From UBA1563 sp041667115 (GTDB taxonomy: Bacteria > Bacteroidota > Ignavibacteria > Ignavibacteriales > Ignavibacteriaceae), in contig JBAYFO010000011.1 in assembly GCA_041667115.1 (NCBI GenBank), positions 11,116 through 75,115 of the forward strand: a stretch of DNA of 64,000 bases. Reading direction: 5' to 3'. Within the stretch, counting starts at the first letter, position 1. Every line of letters begins with the position of its first letter. A model generated the notes under the pieces. The model made no database searches, had not been told where the DNA came from, and saw only the letters and a list, made by a program, of their open reading frames with translations. Shown here piece by piece: positions 9,006-18,913 of this stretch. The position numbers and the translations under genes are program-made.

Positions 9006-10214
9006 TTGAATTATCAGAAAAAATTTTTTCTTGTGCGCCAGAAACTCATGAATTTTTGGCTGATTTTAATCCTTTTGCCTTTTTTGTTTGTCGCTTGCAG
9101 TGATGATCCCTCATCTGTTGGAAGTGATTTATTAAGTCAGGATGCTATTATCATTTCAAAATTAGATTCTAATACGGATACATTGAGCCAAAAATTTGAT
9201 CCGCATCATGCCGTGTTATCGTTAGGTTCTTCCGATGTTCTTCTTGTTGGGAAAGATGCAAATGTAGAATCACAACTTCTTCTTGCGTATTCATTTGCTC
9301 TTGCCGATAAATATCTAGCAGACTTTGACTCCCTTACCATTGTTTCCGCAAAGGTTTCCCTTAACAAAGTTTACTCATTTGGAGATACTTTGCAGCCTTT
9401 TAATGTTGGGATTTATCAAGTTACTTCAACGTGGAATTCACTTTTCACTGCCGATTCACTTTCCAAATTAACATATAACCAAACATCTCTGATGCAGTCA
9501 TCAGACGTTTCGAGCAGTGTCTACTCCTTCGATGTTAATACTTCTTTGGCAACGGAATGGTTTAAAGCCGCAAAAGATACTTCGCTTGGGAAAAATTTCG
9601 GGATTTTAATTAAACCTACCGGGACTTGTAGATTTTCCGGATTCGCAGCTTCTTCGTCATTAAATTCAGATGTTCCAACTTTTCAGGTTATTGTTAAGAA
9701 ATCAACGGCGTACGAAACATATCAAGATACCTTAACTTATAGCGGTTCGGTTGACGTTCACATTATTCAGGGGACATTTCCGGAAGCCACAAACAAAACG
9801 TTGACTATCCAAAGCGGAACCGGTGTTCAGGGTAGACTTTGGTTTGATCTTTCAAAACTTCCGAGCGACGCAGTTGCAGATTTTGCAATACTAACATTAA
9901 GCCTCGACACACTGAATACGAAAGTTGGCTCTTCCTTTATTGATGGACTGTTGGTTTATCAAATTGCGGATTCAACCACCGATTCAACCTACTCACAATT
10001 TGTAATTCCACTCTCCCGTTCAGGAAATACTTACACCGGTGATGTTGCAAATATTATTAATAATTCGATCTTTCCGAAGAACAATTATGGGATGTTGATC
10101 ATGCCTTCTTATCAGATTAAAGGAATCGAGAACTTTGCATTATTTAACAGCAATCCGGTGAATGGGGAGTTTAAACCACGATTGGCTATAACTTATTCAC
10201 AGAAAAAGAAATAA
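9006..10214 (+). CDS. DUF4270-like outer-membrane lipoprotein
   Basis: A protein of up to 402 residues with a lipoprotein signal (hydrophobic stretch then LFVAC). The longest frame begins at TTG 9006 right after the preceding stop; the ATG at 9048 (388 residues) places the signal peptide at the very N-terminus and is at least as likely to be the true start. The remainder is rich in Ser, Thr, Asp and beta-prone sequence without a catalytic motif. Position after glgA and overall look match DUF4270 lipoproteins of Bacteroidota, whose function is unknown. Confidence 0.65.
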   Translation: MNYQKKFFLVRQKLMNFWLILILLPFLFVACSDDPSSVGSDLLSQDAIIISKLDSNTDTLSQKFDPHHAVLSLGSSDVLLVGKDANVESQLLLAYSFALADKYLADFDSLTIVSAKVSLNKVYSFGDTLQPFNVGIYQVTSTWNSLFTADSLSKLTYNQTSLMQSSDVSSSVYSFDVNTSLATEWFKAAKDTSLGKNFGILIKPTGTCRFSGFAASSSLNSDVPTFQVIVKKSTAYETYQDTLTYSGSVDVHIIQGTFPEATNKTLTIQSGTGVQGRLWFDLSKLPSDAVADFAILTLSLDTLNTKVGSSFIDGLLVYQIADSTTDSTYSQFVIPLSRSGNTYTGDVANIINNSIFPKNNYGMLIMPSYQIKGIENFALFNSNPVNGEFKPRLAITYSQKKK

Positions 10215-10222
10215 GAAATCTT

Positions 10223-11467
10223 ATGAAATATTTAAAAAAAATAGTTTTGTTTTTTGCTTTAGGGTTACCGCTTTTTGCACAGGTTAATTCGCCTTACTCT
10301 CGCTATGGAATCGGAGAGCTTGAATATTCTTATTCAGCCAGACGAGCCGGTATGGGGGGACTGGGTGTTGCCGTTGAAGATAATTCTTTTATCTCGATGT
10401 TGAATCCTGCGGCATGGCATTCGATCAACTTAACAAGGGTTGAATTTTCCTCCTATTTCAACGGAAGTTTTGTAAAAGATCAAAATCAAAAAAGTTTTTA
10501 TTCCGGCGGATACTTTTCCGGTTTTTCTTTCGCAATACCGGTTAGTAAGGACAATGGTATTTCAGTGGCGATGGGATTAATCCCGATTTCAAAAATAGCT
10601 TATGAAACGAAAACAGTAGTGCTTAATCCTTCAACACAAACAGAAGATTATTCTACTACTTATTCCGGCGATGGCGGACTGTCAAAATTTTATCTAGGAA
10701 CGTCCTACACATTACCGTTTGATATGAGTGTCGGCGCTACATTAGATTATAACTTCGGGACGTTCGGATATCATTCAAAATTAGATTACCCGTCAAATAC
10801 TTCTGCGGGTTCTTCCTTCAAGACAGAATATAAAGTTAAAGGGCTTGGCGGAACGTTTGGATTGATTTCTCAAGATATTAACAAAGACTTTTTTAAAATT
10901 AATTTTTTGCAAGATCTTAGGATTGGTGCTTCTGTTTCAATGATTTCCCAACTCTCCTCTGATACTTCTTTCACAAAATTAGGAAATTACGCAACGGATA
11001 CTTTATCCCGTGGAATCACTACAATGAAGATTCCCCCAAGATTTACTTTCGGCGCTTCGGCTAGACTTAATCCTCAAACACAAATTTATGCTGATTATCT
11101 TTTCCAAAATTGGTCAGACTATGCTGTTTCGGGAAATACAGATCAGAATTTACAAAATCTTACTAAAGTTAGTTTAGGAATTGAATATAAAAATAGCACT
11201 CAGCCTTATTCTCTTTCAGATTTAATTGTCTGGCGCGGCGGTTTTAGTTTTGGAACTACTCCTTACAAGATCAACGGGAAAAGTGTTAACGAGTTTTCGG
11301 TGAGCGGGGGTGTCTCCTTGCCCTTCAGCAGAGAGAATTATTTAGATCTTTCGCTGCAGTATATTTCAAGAGGCTCAACCGATGCGGGGTTGTTAAAGGA
11401 AAACATCTTTAAACTAGGCGCTACATTAAGCCTTGGTGAACTTTGGTTTGTAAGACAAGATTTTTAA
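10223..11467 (+). CDS. outer-membrane beta-barrel protein (FadL/OmpP1-like)
   Basis: A 414-residue protein with a cleavable signal peptide (residues about 1-19, ending LFAQ). Alternating hydrophobic strands, many aromatic girdle residues, and the N-terminal SPYSRYGIGELE...ARRAGMGGLGVAV block resemble FadL/OmpP1-type transport barrels and the PorV-like proteins of Bacteroidota. It starts 8 bases after the DUF4270-like lipoprotein gene and probably shares its transcript. The substrate is unknown. Confidence 0.65.
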   Translation: MKYLKKIVLFFALGLPLFAQVNSPYSRYGIGELEYSYSARRAGMGGLGVAVEDNSFISMLNPAAWHSINLTRVEFSSYFNGSFVKDQNQKSFYSGGYFSGFSFAIPVSKDNGISVAMGLIPISKIAYETKTVVLNPSTQTEDYSTTYSGDGGLSKFYLGTSYTLPFDMSVGATLDYNFGTFGYHSKLDYPSNTSAGSSFKTEYKVKGLGGTFGLISQDINKDFFKINFLQDLRIGASVSMISQLSSDTSFTKLGNYATDTLSRGITTMKIPPRFTFGASARLNPQTQIYADYLFQNWSDYAVSGNTDQNLQNLTKVSLGIEYKNSTQPYSLSDLIVWRGGFSFGTTPYKINGKSVNEFSVSGGVSLPFSRENYLDLSLQYISRGSTDAGLLKENIFKLGATLSLGELWFVRQDF

Positions 11468-11487
11468 TAATAAGTACAAGATAGAAA

Positions 11488-12783
11488 ATGAATTTCTTAA
11501 AAAATGATCCAGAAATATTTAAAGTTCTTCAATTAGAATTAGACAGACAACAATTTAATTTGGAATTGATCGCGTCCGAAAATTTTGTTAGTGCGGCAGT
11601 GCTTGAAGCAGCCGGTTCTGTTTTAACAAATAAATATGCCGAAGGATATCCCGGTAAACGATATTACGGCGGGTGCGAGTTTGTTGATATGGCGGAAGAG
11701 CTTGCCCGCGAAAGATTAAAAAAATTATATAACGCCGAATATGTAAACGTCCAACCGCACAGCGGCTCGCAAGCAAATATGGCGGTCTTCTTTTCGATTT
11801 TGAAACCGGGTGATAAATTTTTAGGATTAAGTCTTGCTCACGGCGGACATTTAACCCATGGTTCACCGGTAAATTTTTCAGGTGTTTTGTACAATGCTTC
11901 CGGCTATTCACTTTCAAAAGAAACCGGATTGTTAGATTATAATTTGATAGAAGATTTGGCGAAAAAGGAAAAACCAAAATTAATTATCACCGGCGCAAGC
12001 GCTTATTCACGCGATTGGGATTATGAAAAATTCCGCCAAATTGCAGATTCCGTCGGTGCATTTTTGTTTTGCGATATGGCTCATCCTGCCGGATTAATTG
12101 CAAAAGGATTGCTGAATAATCCTTTGCCGCATTGTCATTTTGTTACCTCAACTACGCATAAAACGTTACGTGGTCCCCGCGGTGGAATCATTCTGATGGG
12201 AAAAGATTTCGAGAACCCGATGGGGATTAAAACTCCAAAAGGAGACCGAACAAAAATGATGTCGGAGATTTTAGATTCGAATGTTATGCCCGGTATTCAA
12301 GGCGGACCTTTGATGCATATCATTATGGCAAAAGCCGTAGCGTTTGGCGAGGCTTTACAAGACTCATTTAAACTTTACGCCGAACAGGTAATTAAAAATG
12401 CAAAATCACTTTCTGCAAAATTAATGGAATATGATTTTGATATTATTTCGAATGGAACCGACAATCATTTAATGCTTGTTGATCTAACAAAAAAGAATGT
12501 TACCGGAAAAGTTGCAGAAATTGCACTTGGTAAAGCCGGAATTACAGTTAATAAAAATATGATTCCGTTCGACCTGAAGAGTCCATTTGTAACCAGCGGC
12601 GTTCGTATCGGTACACCGGCGATGACTACAAGAGGAATGAAAGAGGCGGAGATGGATGTGATTGCCGGGTTAATCAACCGTGCTATACAAAATACGGAAA
12701 ATGACACAGAGCTTGAAAAAATAAAGAATGAAGTAAAAATCTTCTGCAAAAATTTTCCATTATATCCCGAATTAAGCCGATAG
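11488..12783 (+). CDS. glyA: serine hydroxymethyltransferase
   Basis: A 431-residue PLP enzyme that interconverts serine and glycine with tetrahydrofolate as C1 carrier. The PLP lysine is K225 in TSTTHKTLRGPRGG; the N-terminal block ELIASENFVS and YPGKRYYGG are fully conserved. With gcvP downstream and the folate genes at 3.1-4.9 kb, the window holds several C1-metabolism genes. Length and motifs are complete. Confidence 0.96.
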   Translation: MNFLKNDPEIFKVLQLELDRQQFNLELIASENFVSAAVLEAAGSVLTNKYAEGYPGKRYYGGCEFVDMAEELARERLKKLYNAEYVNVQPHSGSQANMAVFFSILKPGDKFLGLSLAHGGHLTHGSPVNFSGVLYNASGYSLSKETGLLDYNLIEDLAKKEKPKLIITGASAYSRDWDYEKFRQIADSVGAFLFCDMAHPAGLIAKGLLNNPLPHCHFVTSTTHKTLRGPRGGIILMGKDFENPMGIKTPKGDRTKMMSEILDSNVMPGIQGGPLMHIIMAKAVAFGEALQDSFKLYAEQVIKNAKSLSAKLMEYDFDIISNGTDNHLMLVDLTKKNVTGKVAEIALGKAGITVNKNMIPFDLKSPFVTSGVRIGTPAMTTRGMKEAEMDVIAGLINRAIQNTENDTELEKIKNEVKIFCKNFPLYPELSR

Positions 12784-12795
12784 AAGAAAAATTAA

Positions 12796-13548
12796 GTGGA
12801 AGATAATTCGAATAAAACAATTGGAAATGGTGAGCATGAAGTTGAGATGACTTTTCTTGATCATCTCGAAGAGCTGCGTTGGCGGATCATTTATTCACTG
12901 ATCGGAATTATAGTTGGCGCTGTTATCTGTGGTGTGTTTATTGATTTTCTTGTCGATATGGTACTCCTAAATCCGGCAAGAAAAGTTGGTGCCGAACTTC
13001 AGAATCTAAAACCGTTCGGGCAGGTCTTTCTTTATTTTCAAGTTGCAATTGTCGGCGGACTTATTTTAAGTATCCCGAATGTATTTTATCAATTATGGCG
13101 GTTTATTTCTCCAGCCCTGCATAAACGCGAAAAAAAATATATCCTGGCTATCGTTATTTTTTCTTCACTTTGTTTCTTGACCGGAATTGTTTTTGCCTAT
13201 TTTGTGATGCTGCCGTTAACCCTTAGCTTCGCGGCCCATTTTGGGTCATCGACAATCAAAAATCAATTTGCAATCGACGAGTACATGTCGATTATTTTCA
13301 GTGTTATGCTCGGTGCAGGATTAATTTTCGAGCTGCCGATGATTTCTTTTTTCCTTTCAAAACTTGGAATTTTGAAACCATCATTTATGAGAAAATACAG
13401 ACGGCATGCAATAGTTATTATCATGATTCTTGCTGCCGTGTTATCTCCCGGTACCGATCCGGTGTCTCAACTTGTTCTGGCGGTTCCGCTTGTTGTGCTT
13501 TATGAAGTTAGTATTATTATCTCAAAATTTTCGGTGAAAAAGAATTGA
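12796..13548 (+). CDS. tatC: Sec-independent protein translocase TatC
   Basis: A 250-residue integral membrane protein with six predicted helices and the conserved TatC N-terminal sequence TFLDHLEELRWRI at residues 16-28, which forms part of the twin-arginine signal binding site. It acts in the inner membrane with TatA, which is not in this window. The start is GTG, preceded by an AGAAG stretch. Its stop overlaps the start of the next gene. Confidence 0.92.
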   Translation: MEDNSNKTIGNGEHEVEMTFLDHLEELRWRIIYSLIGIIVGAVICGVFIDFLVDMVLLNPARKVGAELQNLKPFGQVFLYFQVAIVGGLILSIPNVFYQLWRFISPALHKREKKYILAIVIFSSLCFLTGIVFAYFVMLPLTLSFAAHFGSSTIKNQFAIDEYMSIIFSVMLGAGLIFELPMISFFLSKLGILKPSFMRKYRRHAIVIIMILAAVLSPGTDPVSQLVLAVPLVVLYEVSIIISKFSVKKN

Positions 13549-14525
13549 ACAACGTTTCGCTTTCTAATATAAGTAAACCAATAAAAACCGAGCTTGCAGA
13601 ATTCTCTGAAGTTTTTGGCGAGTCGATGAAATCGAAAGTTGGTTTAGTTCATTTAGTTACAAAATATATTTTGAAACAAAAGGGGAAGAAGATTCGTCCG
13701 TTGTTAGTGCTGCTTGCATCCAAAATTTCCGGAAACATTAACGAAAGAACCTATCGTGGAGCGGTGTTGGTTGAACTATTACATACCGCGACTCTTGTGC
13801 ATGATGATGTGGTTGACAATGCAGATAAGCGAAGAGGATTTCCTTCAATTAATGCAATTTGGAAAAATAAGATTGCGGTACTGATGGGAGATTATTTGCT
13901 TTCGCGCGGTTTGATGATTGCGGTTGACGGAAAAGATTTTGATTTCTTAAAAATTATGACCGACACGGTAAAACGGATGTCGGAAGGGGAATTGTTACAA
14001 ATTCAGAAGACCCGCAAACTTGATATTAATGAAGAAGTCTATTTCAAAATTATTGCAGATAAAACTGCCTCACTATTTGAAACATGCTGCGAGATTGGGG
14101 CGCGAAGCTCATCCGATAATCCCGAGTTTCATATAGCGATGCGTCATTACGGTGAGAATTTAGGGATCGCCTTTCAAATAAAAGATGATATCCTTGATTA
14201 CGAAGGATCGACAAAACTTTTCGGTAAACCTATTGGTGGTGATATAAAAGAAAAGAAAATTACTCTTCCGCTAATCTATTCGCTTGGACAGGCTTCAAAA
14301 GAAGAAGCGGCAAAAATAAAAAAAATCATTAAAGCCGGAAGTAAAAAAGATTCGGTACATGAGGTGATCGGTTTTGTTCGTGATAAAAACGGAATTGCAT
14401 ACGCAGAAAAAATAGCTAAAGATTATGCAGATAAAGCTAAAAAATGTCTCGAAAGTTTCCCGGAAAATCCTTCGAAGGCGGCATTATCTTCTTTAATTGA
14501 CTTTGTCTTGGAAAGAAAACAGTAA
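13545..14525 (+). CDS. trans-polyprenyl diphosphate synthase
   Basis: A 326-residue isoprenyl synthase. The first aspartate-rich motif is HDDVVDNADKRRG (around residue 86) and the second is KDDILDYEG (around residue 213); both bind magnesium and the diphosphates. The start is TTG, overlapping the tatC stop by 4 bases, indicating translational coupling. The family makes long-chain prenyl diphosphates for quinones or undecaprenyl carriers; chain length cannot be read with certainty. Confidence 0.88.
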   Translation: MNNVSLSNISKPIKTELAEFSEVFGESMKSKVGLVHLVTKYILKQKGKKIRPLLVLLASKISGNINERTYRGAVLVELLHTATLVHDDVVDNADKRRGFPSINAIWKNKIAVLMGDYLLSRGLMIAVDGKDFDFLKIMTDTVKRMSEGELLQIQKTRKLDINEEVYFKIIADKTASLFETCCEIGARSSSDNPEFHIAMRHYGENLGIAFQIKDDILDYEGSTKLFGKPIGGDIKEKKITLPLIYSLGQASKEEAAKIKKIIKAGSKKDSVHEVIGFVRDKNGIAYAEKIAKDYADKAKKCLESFPENPSKAALSSLIDFVLERKQ

Positions 14526-14624
14526 AAAACTGAAATTCGCACTTAAAATTCCTCTACCGGAAATGTTGATTATCAATACCTCTATAGTTATATTTGGCAA
14601 GTTTTTTACGCATCCTTTTGTAAA

Positions 14625-15137
14625 ATGATTCTTAAAATAGCAAATTTAAGTGAAGGAATTCACGAACTGTTCTTTGACGGGAAACCGGGTGAAATCGGAT
14701 TACCTGAGCCATTCATAAATTCATACAAAATGGATTTGAGAATGGACAAGCGGCATAATCAAATTGTGCTTAATGTAACGCTAGCACTTGAGGCTAAGTT
14801 TACTTGTGATAGATGTCTTGAAGAGTTTATTCAACCAATTGAGACAACATTTCAACACGTCTATCTCTTTGGAACAGAAGCGCCGGAAGATGAGAATGAG
14901 TCGGTTACGTATCTCTCTTTTGAAGCTGATAAGGTTGATATTTCTCCCGAACTCTATGATTATGCTGAAATAGCAATTCCGTTAAAAAAAGTTTGCAACG
15001 CAGAATGCAAAGGGTTATGTTCCCATTGCGGAACAAATTTAAACGTAACTACCTGTAGCTGTAAAGATGAAGAAATTGATGACCGATGGTTACCGTTACA
15101 GAAATTAAAAAACATCCCGCCAGGCGGGACCAAATAA
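14625..15137 (+). CDS. DUF177 / YceD-family protein
   Basis: A 170-residue protein matching the YceD (DUF177) family, commonly encoded directly before rpmF, as here. Cysteine pairs are visible: CDRCLEEF near residue 61 and, at the C-terminus, CNAECKGLCSHCG...CSC, which look like a zinc site. Members have been linked to 23S rRNA or ribosome assembly. Gene order with rpmF and plsX supports the call. Confidence 0.85.
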   Translation: MILKIANLSEGIHELFFDGKPGEIGLPEPFINSYKMDLRMDKRHNQIVLNVTLALEAKFTCDRCLEEFIQPIETTFQHVYLFGTEAPEDENESVTYLSFEADKVDISPELYDYAEIAIPLKKVCNAECKGLCSHCGTNLNVTTCSCKDEEIDDRWLPLQKLKNIPPGGTK

Positions 15138-15159
15138 CTAAAGTAAAATAGGGAAGCAA

Positions 15160-15339
15160 ATGCCAAATCCTAAAAGAAAAATGTCTAAAACAAGACGCGA
15201 TAAACGAAGAACGCATTATAAAGCTGAAGCTCCGGCATTAAGTGCTTGTTCAAATTGCGGCGAAATGAAATTAGCTCATCACGCCTGCCCAAGCTGCGGC
15301 TATTATAATGGCCGGTCTATGTTAATTCCGAAAAATTAG
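15160..15339 (+). CDS. rpmF: 50S ribosomal protein L32
   Basis: A 59-residue ORF beginning MPNPKRKMSKTRRDKRR, the standard start of L32. Four cysteines in a zinc ribbon (C30, C33, C43, C46) make this the zinc-binding form. It lies between the DUF177 gene and plsX, the common bacterial rpmF context. A GGAAG ribosome site is 6 bases ahead of the ATG. The gene is short and easily missed in automated annotation. Confidence 0.95.
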   Translation: MPNPKRKMSKTRRDKRRTHYKAEAPALSACSNCGEMKLAHHACPSCGYYNGRSMLIPKN

Positions 15340-15350
15340 TTCTTAATTAA

Positions 15351-16370
15351 ATGTCTTTACCTCCTTCTGATTTTCCCAAATGCAGAATACTTGTTGATGC
15401 GATGGGGGGCGATTTCGCCCCTCTGCATGAAGTCCTGGGTGCGATTTCTGCATTTAGCGAAAACAAATCTTTTCATTTGATCCTTGTTGGTGATGAAGAA
15501 AAAATAAAAGCCATTGCCAGGGAAAATAATTTATCGCTGGATGGAGTGGAAATTATTCATTCCGAAGAGATCATTACGATGAATGATTCTCCTACTACGG
15601 CGCTCAAGACAAAGCAAAATTCCTCACTGGTTATCGGAGCAAAATTAGTTGCTGCCGGCAAAGCGGATGCTTTTGTGAGTGCCGGAAATACCGGTGCGGT
15701 TGCTGCTGCCGGTACCTTAATCATAGGCAGATTACCGGGAGTAGAAAGACCGACAATCGGAACTTACATACCGAATTTAACCGGTATTACAACAGTATTT
15801 GATGTCGGGGCTTTCGTTGATTCGAAGCCGCAACATCTTGTTGGATACGCTCATCTGGCTAACGTCTATTTGAAAGAAATGTTCGGGATACAGAATCCAA
15901 CTATCGGATTGTTATCTGTAGGTGAAGAGAATGAGAAGGGAAATAAAGTATCAAAAGAAACTTTTGAATTGCTAAAAAATTCTAATTTAAATTTTTTCGG
16001 CAATGTTGAAGGCGGAGATGTATTAACCGGAAAAGTTAACATTGTTATCTGCGATGGATTTGTGGGAAATATTCTTCTCAAATTTGGAGAATCTTTCCTT
16101 AAAATTATGAAACCGATGTTGAAGAAAACCGCCGATGCAAATTTCTTCGACAAAATAAAAATTGCCTTATCAAGAAATGCAATTCGAAAAACCTTCAAAG
16201 TTTTCGACCCAAATGAATATGGAGGAATTCCGCTTCTTGGAGTAAAAGCCATTACCATTATCGGGCACGGTTCAAGTTCTGCTTATGGAATAAAAAACAT
16301 GGTTTTGAACGCAAAAAAAATGTACGACAATAAATTAATAGCAAAACTTGCCCAGGAAATGAACAAGTAA
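15351..16370 (+). CDS. plsX: phosphate acyltransferase PlsX
   Basis: A 339-residue protein that makes acyl-phosphate from acyl-ACP for phospholipid synthesis. Conserved blocks include VDAMGGDFAP at residues 11-20, SAGNTGAV near residue 108 and the C-terminal GHGSSSAYGIKNM. It is 11 bases after rpmF and starts the fatty-acid and phospholipid gene run plsX-fabH-fabD-fabG-acpP-fabF. Confidence 0.95.
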   Translation: MSLPPSDFPKCRILVDAMGGDFAPLHEVLGAISAFSENKSFHLILVGDEEKIKAIARENNLSLDGVEIIHSEEIITMNDSPTTALKTKQNSSLVIGAKLVAAGKADAFVSAGNTGAVAAAGTLIIGRLPGVERPTIGTYIPNLTGITTVFDVGAFVDSKPQHLVGYAHLANVYLKEMFGIQNPTIGLLSVGEENEKGNKVSKETFELLKNSNLNFFGNVEGGDVLTGKVNIVICDGFVGNILLKFGESFLKIMKPMLKKTADANFFDKIKIALSRNAIRKTFKVFDPNEYGGIPLLGVKAITIIGHGSSSAYGIKNMVLNAKKMYDNKLIAKLAQEMNK

Positions 16371-16418
16371 ACATGCCTACGTTGCACGGGCAAATCTCTT
16401 AATATGGAATAATAAAGA

Positions 16419-17423
16419 ATGTCTATAAATAAAAAAATAAATGCTACCATTACCGGTGTTGGAATGTACGTACCGGAAAAAGTTTTAGATAATGCTTACT
16501 TCGAGTCAATCGTTAACACTTCAAGCGAGTGGATTGTAACGAGAACCGGAATTAGAGAGCGGAGAATTATTGAAAATGGCGCTACAAGTGATCTTGCTAC
16601 CGGCGCACTTAAAGATCTCATGGAAAAACATAATCTCAAAGCGGACGAGATTGATGTTATTATCGTTGCCACCGTTACACCCGATATGTTTTTTCCGGCT
16701 ACTGCTTGTATTGTTCAAGATAATGTTAAAGCTAAGAACGCCTGGGGATTTGATCTATCCGCGGCTTGCTCAGGTTTTCTTTTCGCCTTTCAAACAGGAT
16801 GCTCATTAGTTGAAAGCGGTAGATATAAAAAAGTTGTTGTTATTGGCGCAGATAAAATGAGCGCGATATCGGATTATACCGACCGGAACACCTGCATTTT
16901 ATTTGGTGATGCAGCCTCGGCAGTTTTAATTGAACCGACTGAAGATTCCTCGATAGGTTTTCAAGATTCTCTTTTGCACTGTGATGGGCAAGGGAAAAAT
17001 TATCTCTATATGAAAGGCGGCGGAAGTTTGAATCCGGCTACCCACGAAACTGTTGATAACAAAATGCATTATATTTTTCAAGACGGTAAACCCGTTTTCA
17101 AAGCAGCAGTTGTTGGGATGGCAGACATTTCATTTGAAGTTATGCAAAAAAATAATCTTACAGGAGAGGATGTAGCTTTTCTTGTCCCCCATCAAGCTAA
17201 CTTAAGAATCATTGATGCCACTGCTCAGCGCATGGGAATCGGGAAAGAAAAAGTTATGATCAATATTGATAAATACGGCAATACCACCGCTGCAACTATT
17301 CCTTTATGTTTAACCGAATATTATAGAGATGGAAAATTGAAAAAAGGAGACAAGTTAATTTTGTCAGCGTTCGGTGCCGGATATACCTGGGGCGCAACGT
17401 ATCTTGTTTGGGGAATTGATTAA
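16419..17423 (+). CDS. fabH: beta-ketoacyl-ACP synthase III
   Basis: A 334-residue condensing enzyme that starts fatty-acid elongation from acetyl-CoA and malonyl-ACP. The catalytic triad is visible: C117 in SAACSGFLFA, H258 in PHQANLRI and N288 in KYGNTTAAT. Its stop overlaps the fabD start by one base. Confidence 0.96.
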   Translation: MSINKKINATITGVGMYVPEKVLDNAYFESIVNTSSEWIVTRTGIRERRIIENGATSDLATGALKDLMEKHNLKADEIDVIIVATVTPDMFFPATACIVQDNVKAKNAWGFDLSAACSGFLFAFQTGCSLVESGRYKKVVVIGADKMSAISDYTDRNTCILFGDAASAVLIEPTEDSSIGFQDSLLHCDGQGKNYLYMKGGGSLNPATHETVDNKMHYIFQDGKPVFKAAVVGMADISFEVMQKNNLTGEDVAFLVPHQANLRIIDATAQRMGIGKEKVMINIDKYGNTTAATIPLCLTEYYRDGKLKKGDKLILSAFGAGYTWGATYLVWGID

Positions 17424-18337
17424 TGAGCAAACGCGCATTTCTCTTTCCGGGTCAAGGTACTCAATATGTCGGGATGGCGAGAGACCTTTTTGAAAATTCT
17501 GTTGAAGCCAAAGAAATGATCCGTATGGCTGATGGAGTTTTGGGTGTTAACCTTTCGCAAATAATGTTTGAAGGACCTGAAGAAGATTTAAAACAGACAG
17601 AGTACACGCAGCCTGCAATTTTTCTACACAGCGTTGTTTTAGCAAGTCTATTGAGAACTCTTGACTGCCAGGGTGCAGCCGGGCATTCGTTAGGTGAATA
17701 CTCAGCATTAGTTTCTGCAGGAGCAATCCAATTTTTAGATGCCGTTCAATTGGTTAGAGCTCGCGGTGTTGCTATGCAGAAAGCAGGGATTGAAAAACCT
17801 GGGACTATGGCTGCGGTTATTGGACTTGACGGAGATAAGTTAGAAACTATCTGTGCTGATGCTTCCGTGGATGGAATTGTTCAATGTGCGAACTTTAATT
17901 CACCTGGACAAATTGTAATTTCAGGTTCAACTGAAGGTGTGAGAAAAGCAATGCAACTTGCTAAAGCAAACGGAGCGAAAATAGTAAAGGAATTGGTAGT
18001 AAGCGGCGCGTTTCATTCGCCGTTGATGCAATCTGCAAAAGATTCACTTTATCTGGAATTAGAAAAATCAAATATCTTTGATGCAAAATTTCCTGTTTAT
18101 GCAAACGTTACTGCGTTCCCGGTTCAGCAAAAAGATGAAATTAAAAAATTATTATTCGAGCAAGTGACTTCACCGGTTCGATGGGAAGAAACAATTAGAA
18201 ATATGATTACTGATGGATTTGATGAATTTGTAGAAATTGGTCCCGGTAAAGTTTTACAGGGATTGGTAAAAAGAATTAATGCAAACGTTACCTGTTATGG
18301 AATTGATAAATTTTCGGAAGTTGAGAAATATTTATGA
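17423..18337 (+). CDS. fabD: malonyl-CoA:ACP transacylase
   Basis: A 304-residue enzyme loading malonate onto ACP. The nucleophile is S89 in GHSLGEYSAL, and the N-terminal LFPGQGTQYVGM and GAFHSPLM (catalytic His) blocks are present. It overlaps the neighbours at both ends (TAATG with fabH, ATGA with the DUF3109 gene), so the unit is translationally coupled. Confidence 0.96.
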   Translation: MSKRAFLFPGQGTQYVGMARDLFENSVEAKEMIRMADGVLGVNLSQIMFEGPEEDLKQTEYTQPAIFLHSVVLASLLRTLDCQGAAGHSLGEYSALVSAGAIQFLDAVQLVRARGVAMQKAGIEKPGTMAAVIGLDGDKLETICADASVDGIVQCANFNSPGQIVISGSTEGVRKAMQLAKANGAKIVKELVVSGAFHSPLMQSAKDSLYLELEKSNIFDAKFPVYANVTAFPVQQKDEIKKLLFEQVTSPVRWEETIRNMITDGFDEFVEIGPGKVLQGLVKRINANVTCYGIDKFSEVEKYL

Positions 18338-18912
18338 CATCACCCGAAAATATTTATCAAATAAACGGATTAAAAATTGATCCGCAATTATTTACCTACA
18401 AATTTGGTTGCCAATGTAACGGCGAGTGCTGTTATTACGGCGTTTATACTGATAAAGCCGAACACGAAAAAATTCTTTCTCTTAAGGATAAACTCATTCC
18501 TTTGATGGATGAAACGCAATCAAAAGATATTACCGCATGGTTTGAAGAACCTCAAGAAGATGATGATTTTGATTCGGGAATAGCAGTCGGAACGGAAGTT
18601 ATTAACGGCAAGTGTGCCTTCCTTGATAAAAACGGATTATGCGTTATTCAGTCTCTTGCAATAAATGAAGGAAAACATCCGTGGGATTATAAACCTCTTT
18701 ATTGCTACCTCTTCCCAATTACCATTTATGAAAAAACCTTGACGCTGGATGATGACCATATTAATAGATTGAAGCAATGTAACCGCTCAAACGGAGACGG
18801 AACAACAATCATTGATTTTTGTAAAGATGAATTGACCCGCTTTTTAGGTGAAGAAGGGTATGCTACATTACTTCAATTTCGTGAAGATTATTTAAGAAAG
18901 GAAATTAAGTAA
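18334..18912 (+). CDS. DUF3109 family protein, cysteine-rich
   Basis: A 192-residue protein with cysteines spaced as in YkgJ/DUF3109 proteins: FGCQCNGECCYYGVY near residue 24, CAFLDKNGLCVIQ near residue 92 and PLYCYLFPI near residue 121. Such clusters suggest a metal or Fe-S site, but the function is unknown. It overlaps fabD by 4 bases and sits inside the fatty-acid operon, so a link to lipid synthesis is possible but unproven. Confidence 0.75.
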   Translation: MTSPENIYQINGLKIDPQLFTYKFGCQCNGECCYYGVYTDKAEHEKILSLKDKLIPLMDETQSKDITAWFEEPQEDDDFDSGIAVGTEVINGKCAFLDKNGLCVIQSLAINEGKHPWDYKPLYCYLFPITIYEKTLTLDDDHINRLKQCNRSNGDGTTIIDFCKDELTRFLGEEGYATLLQFREDYLRKEIK

Positions 18913-18913
18913 G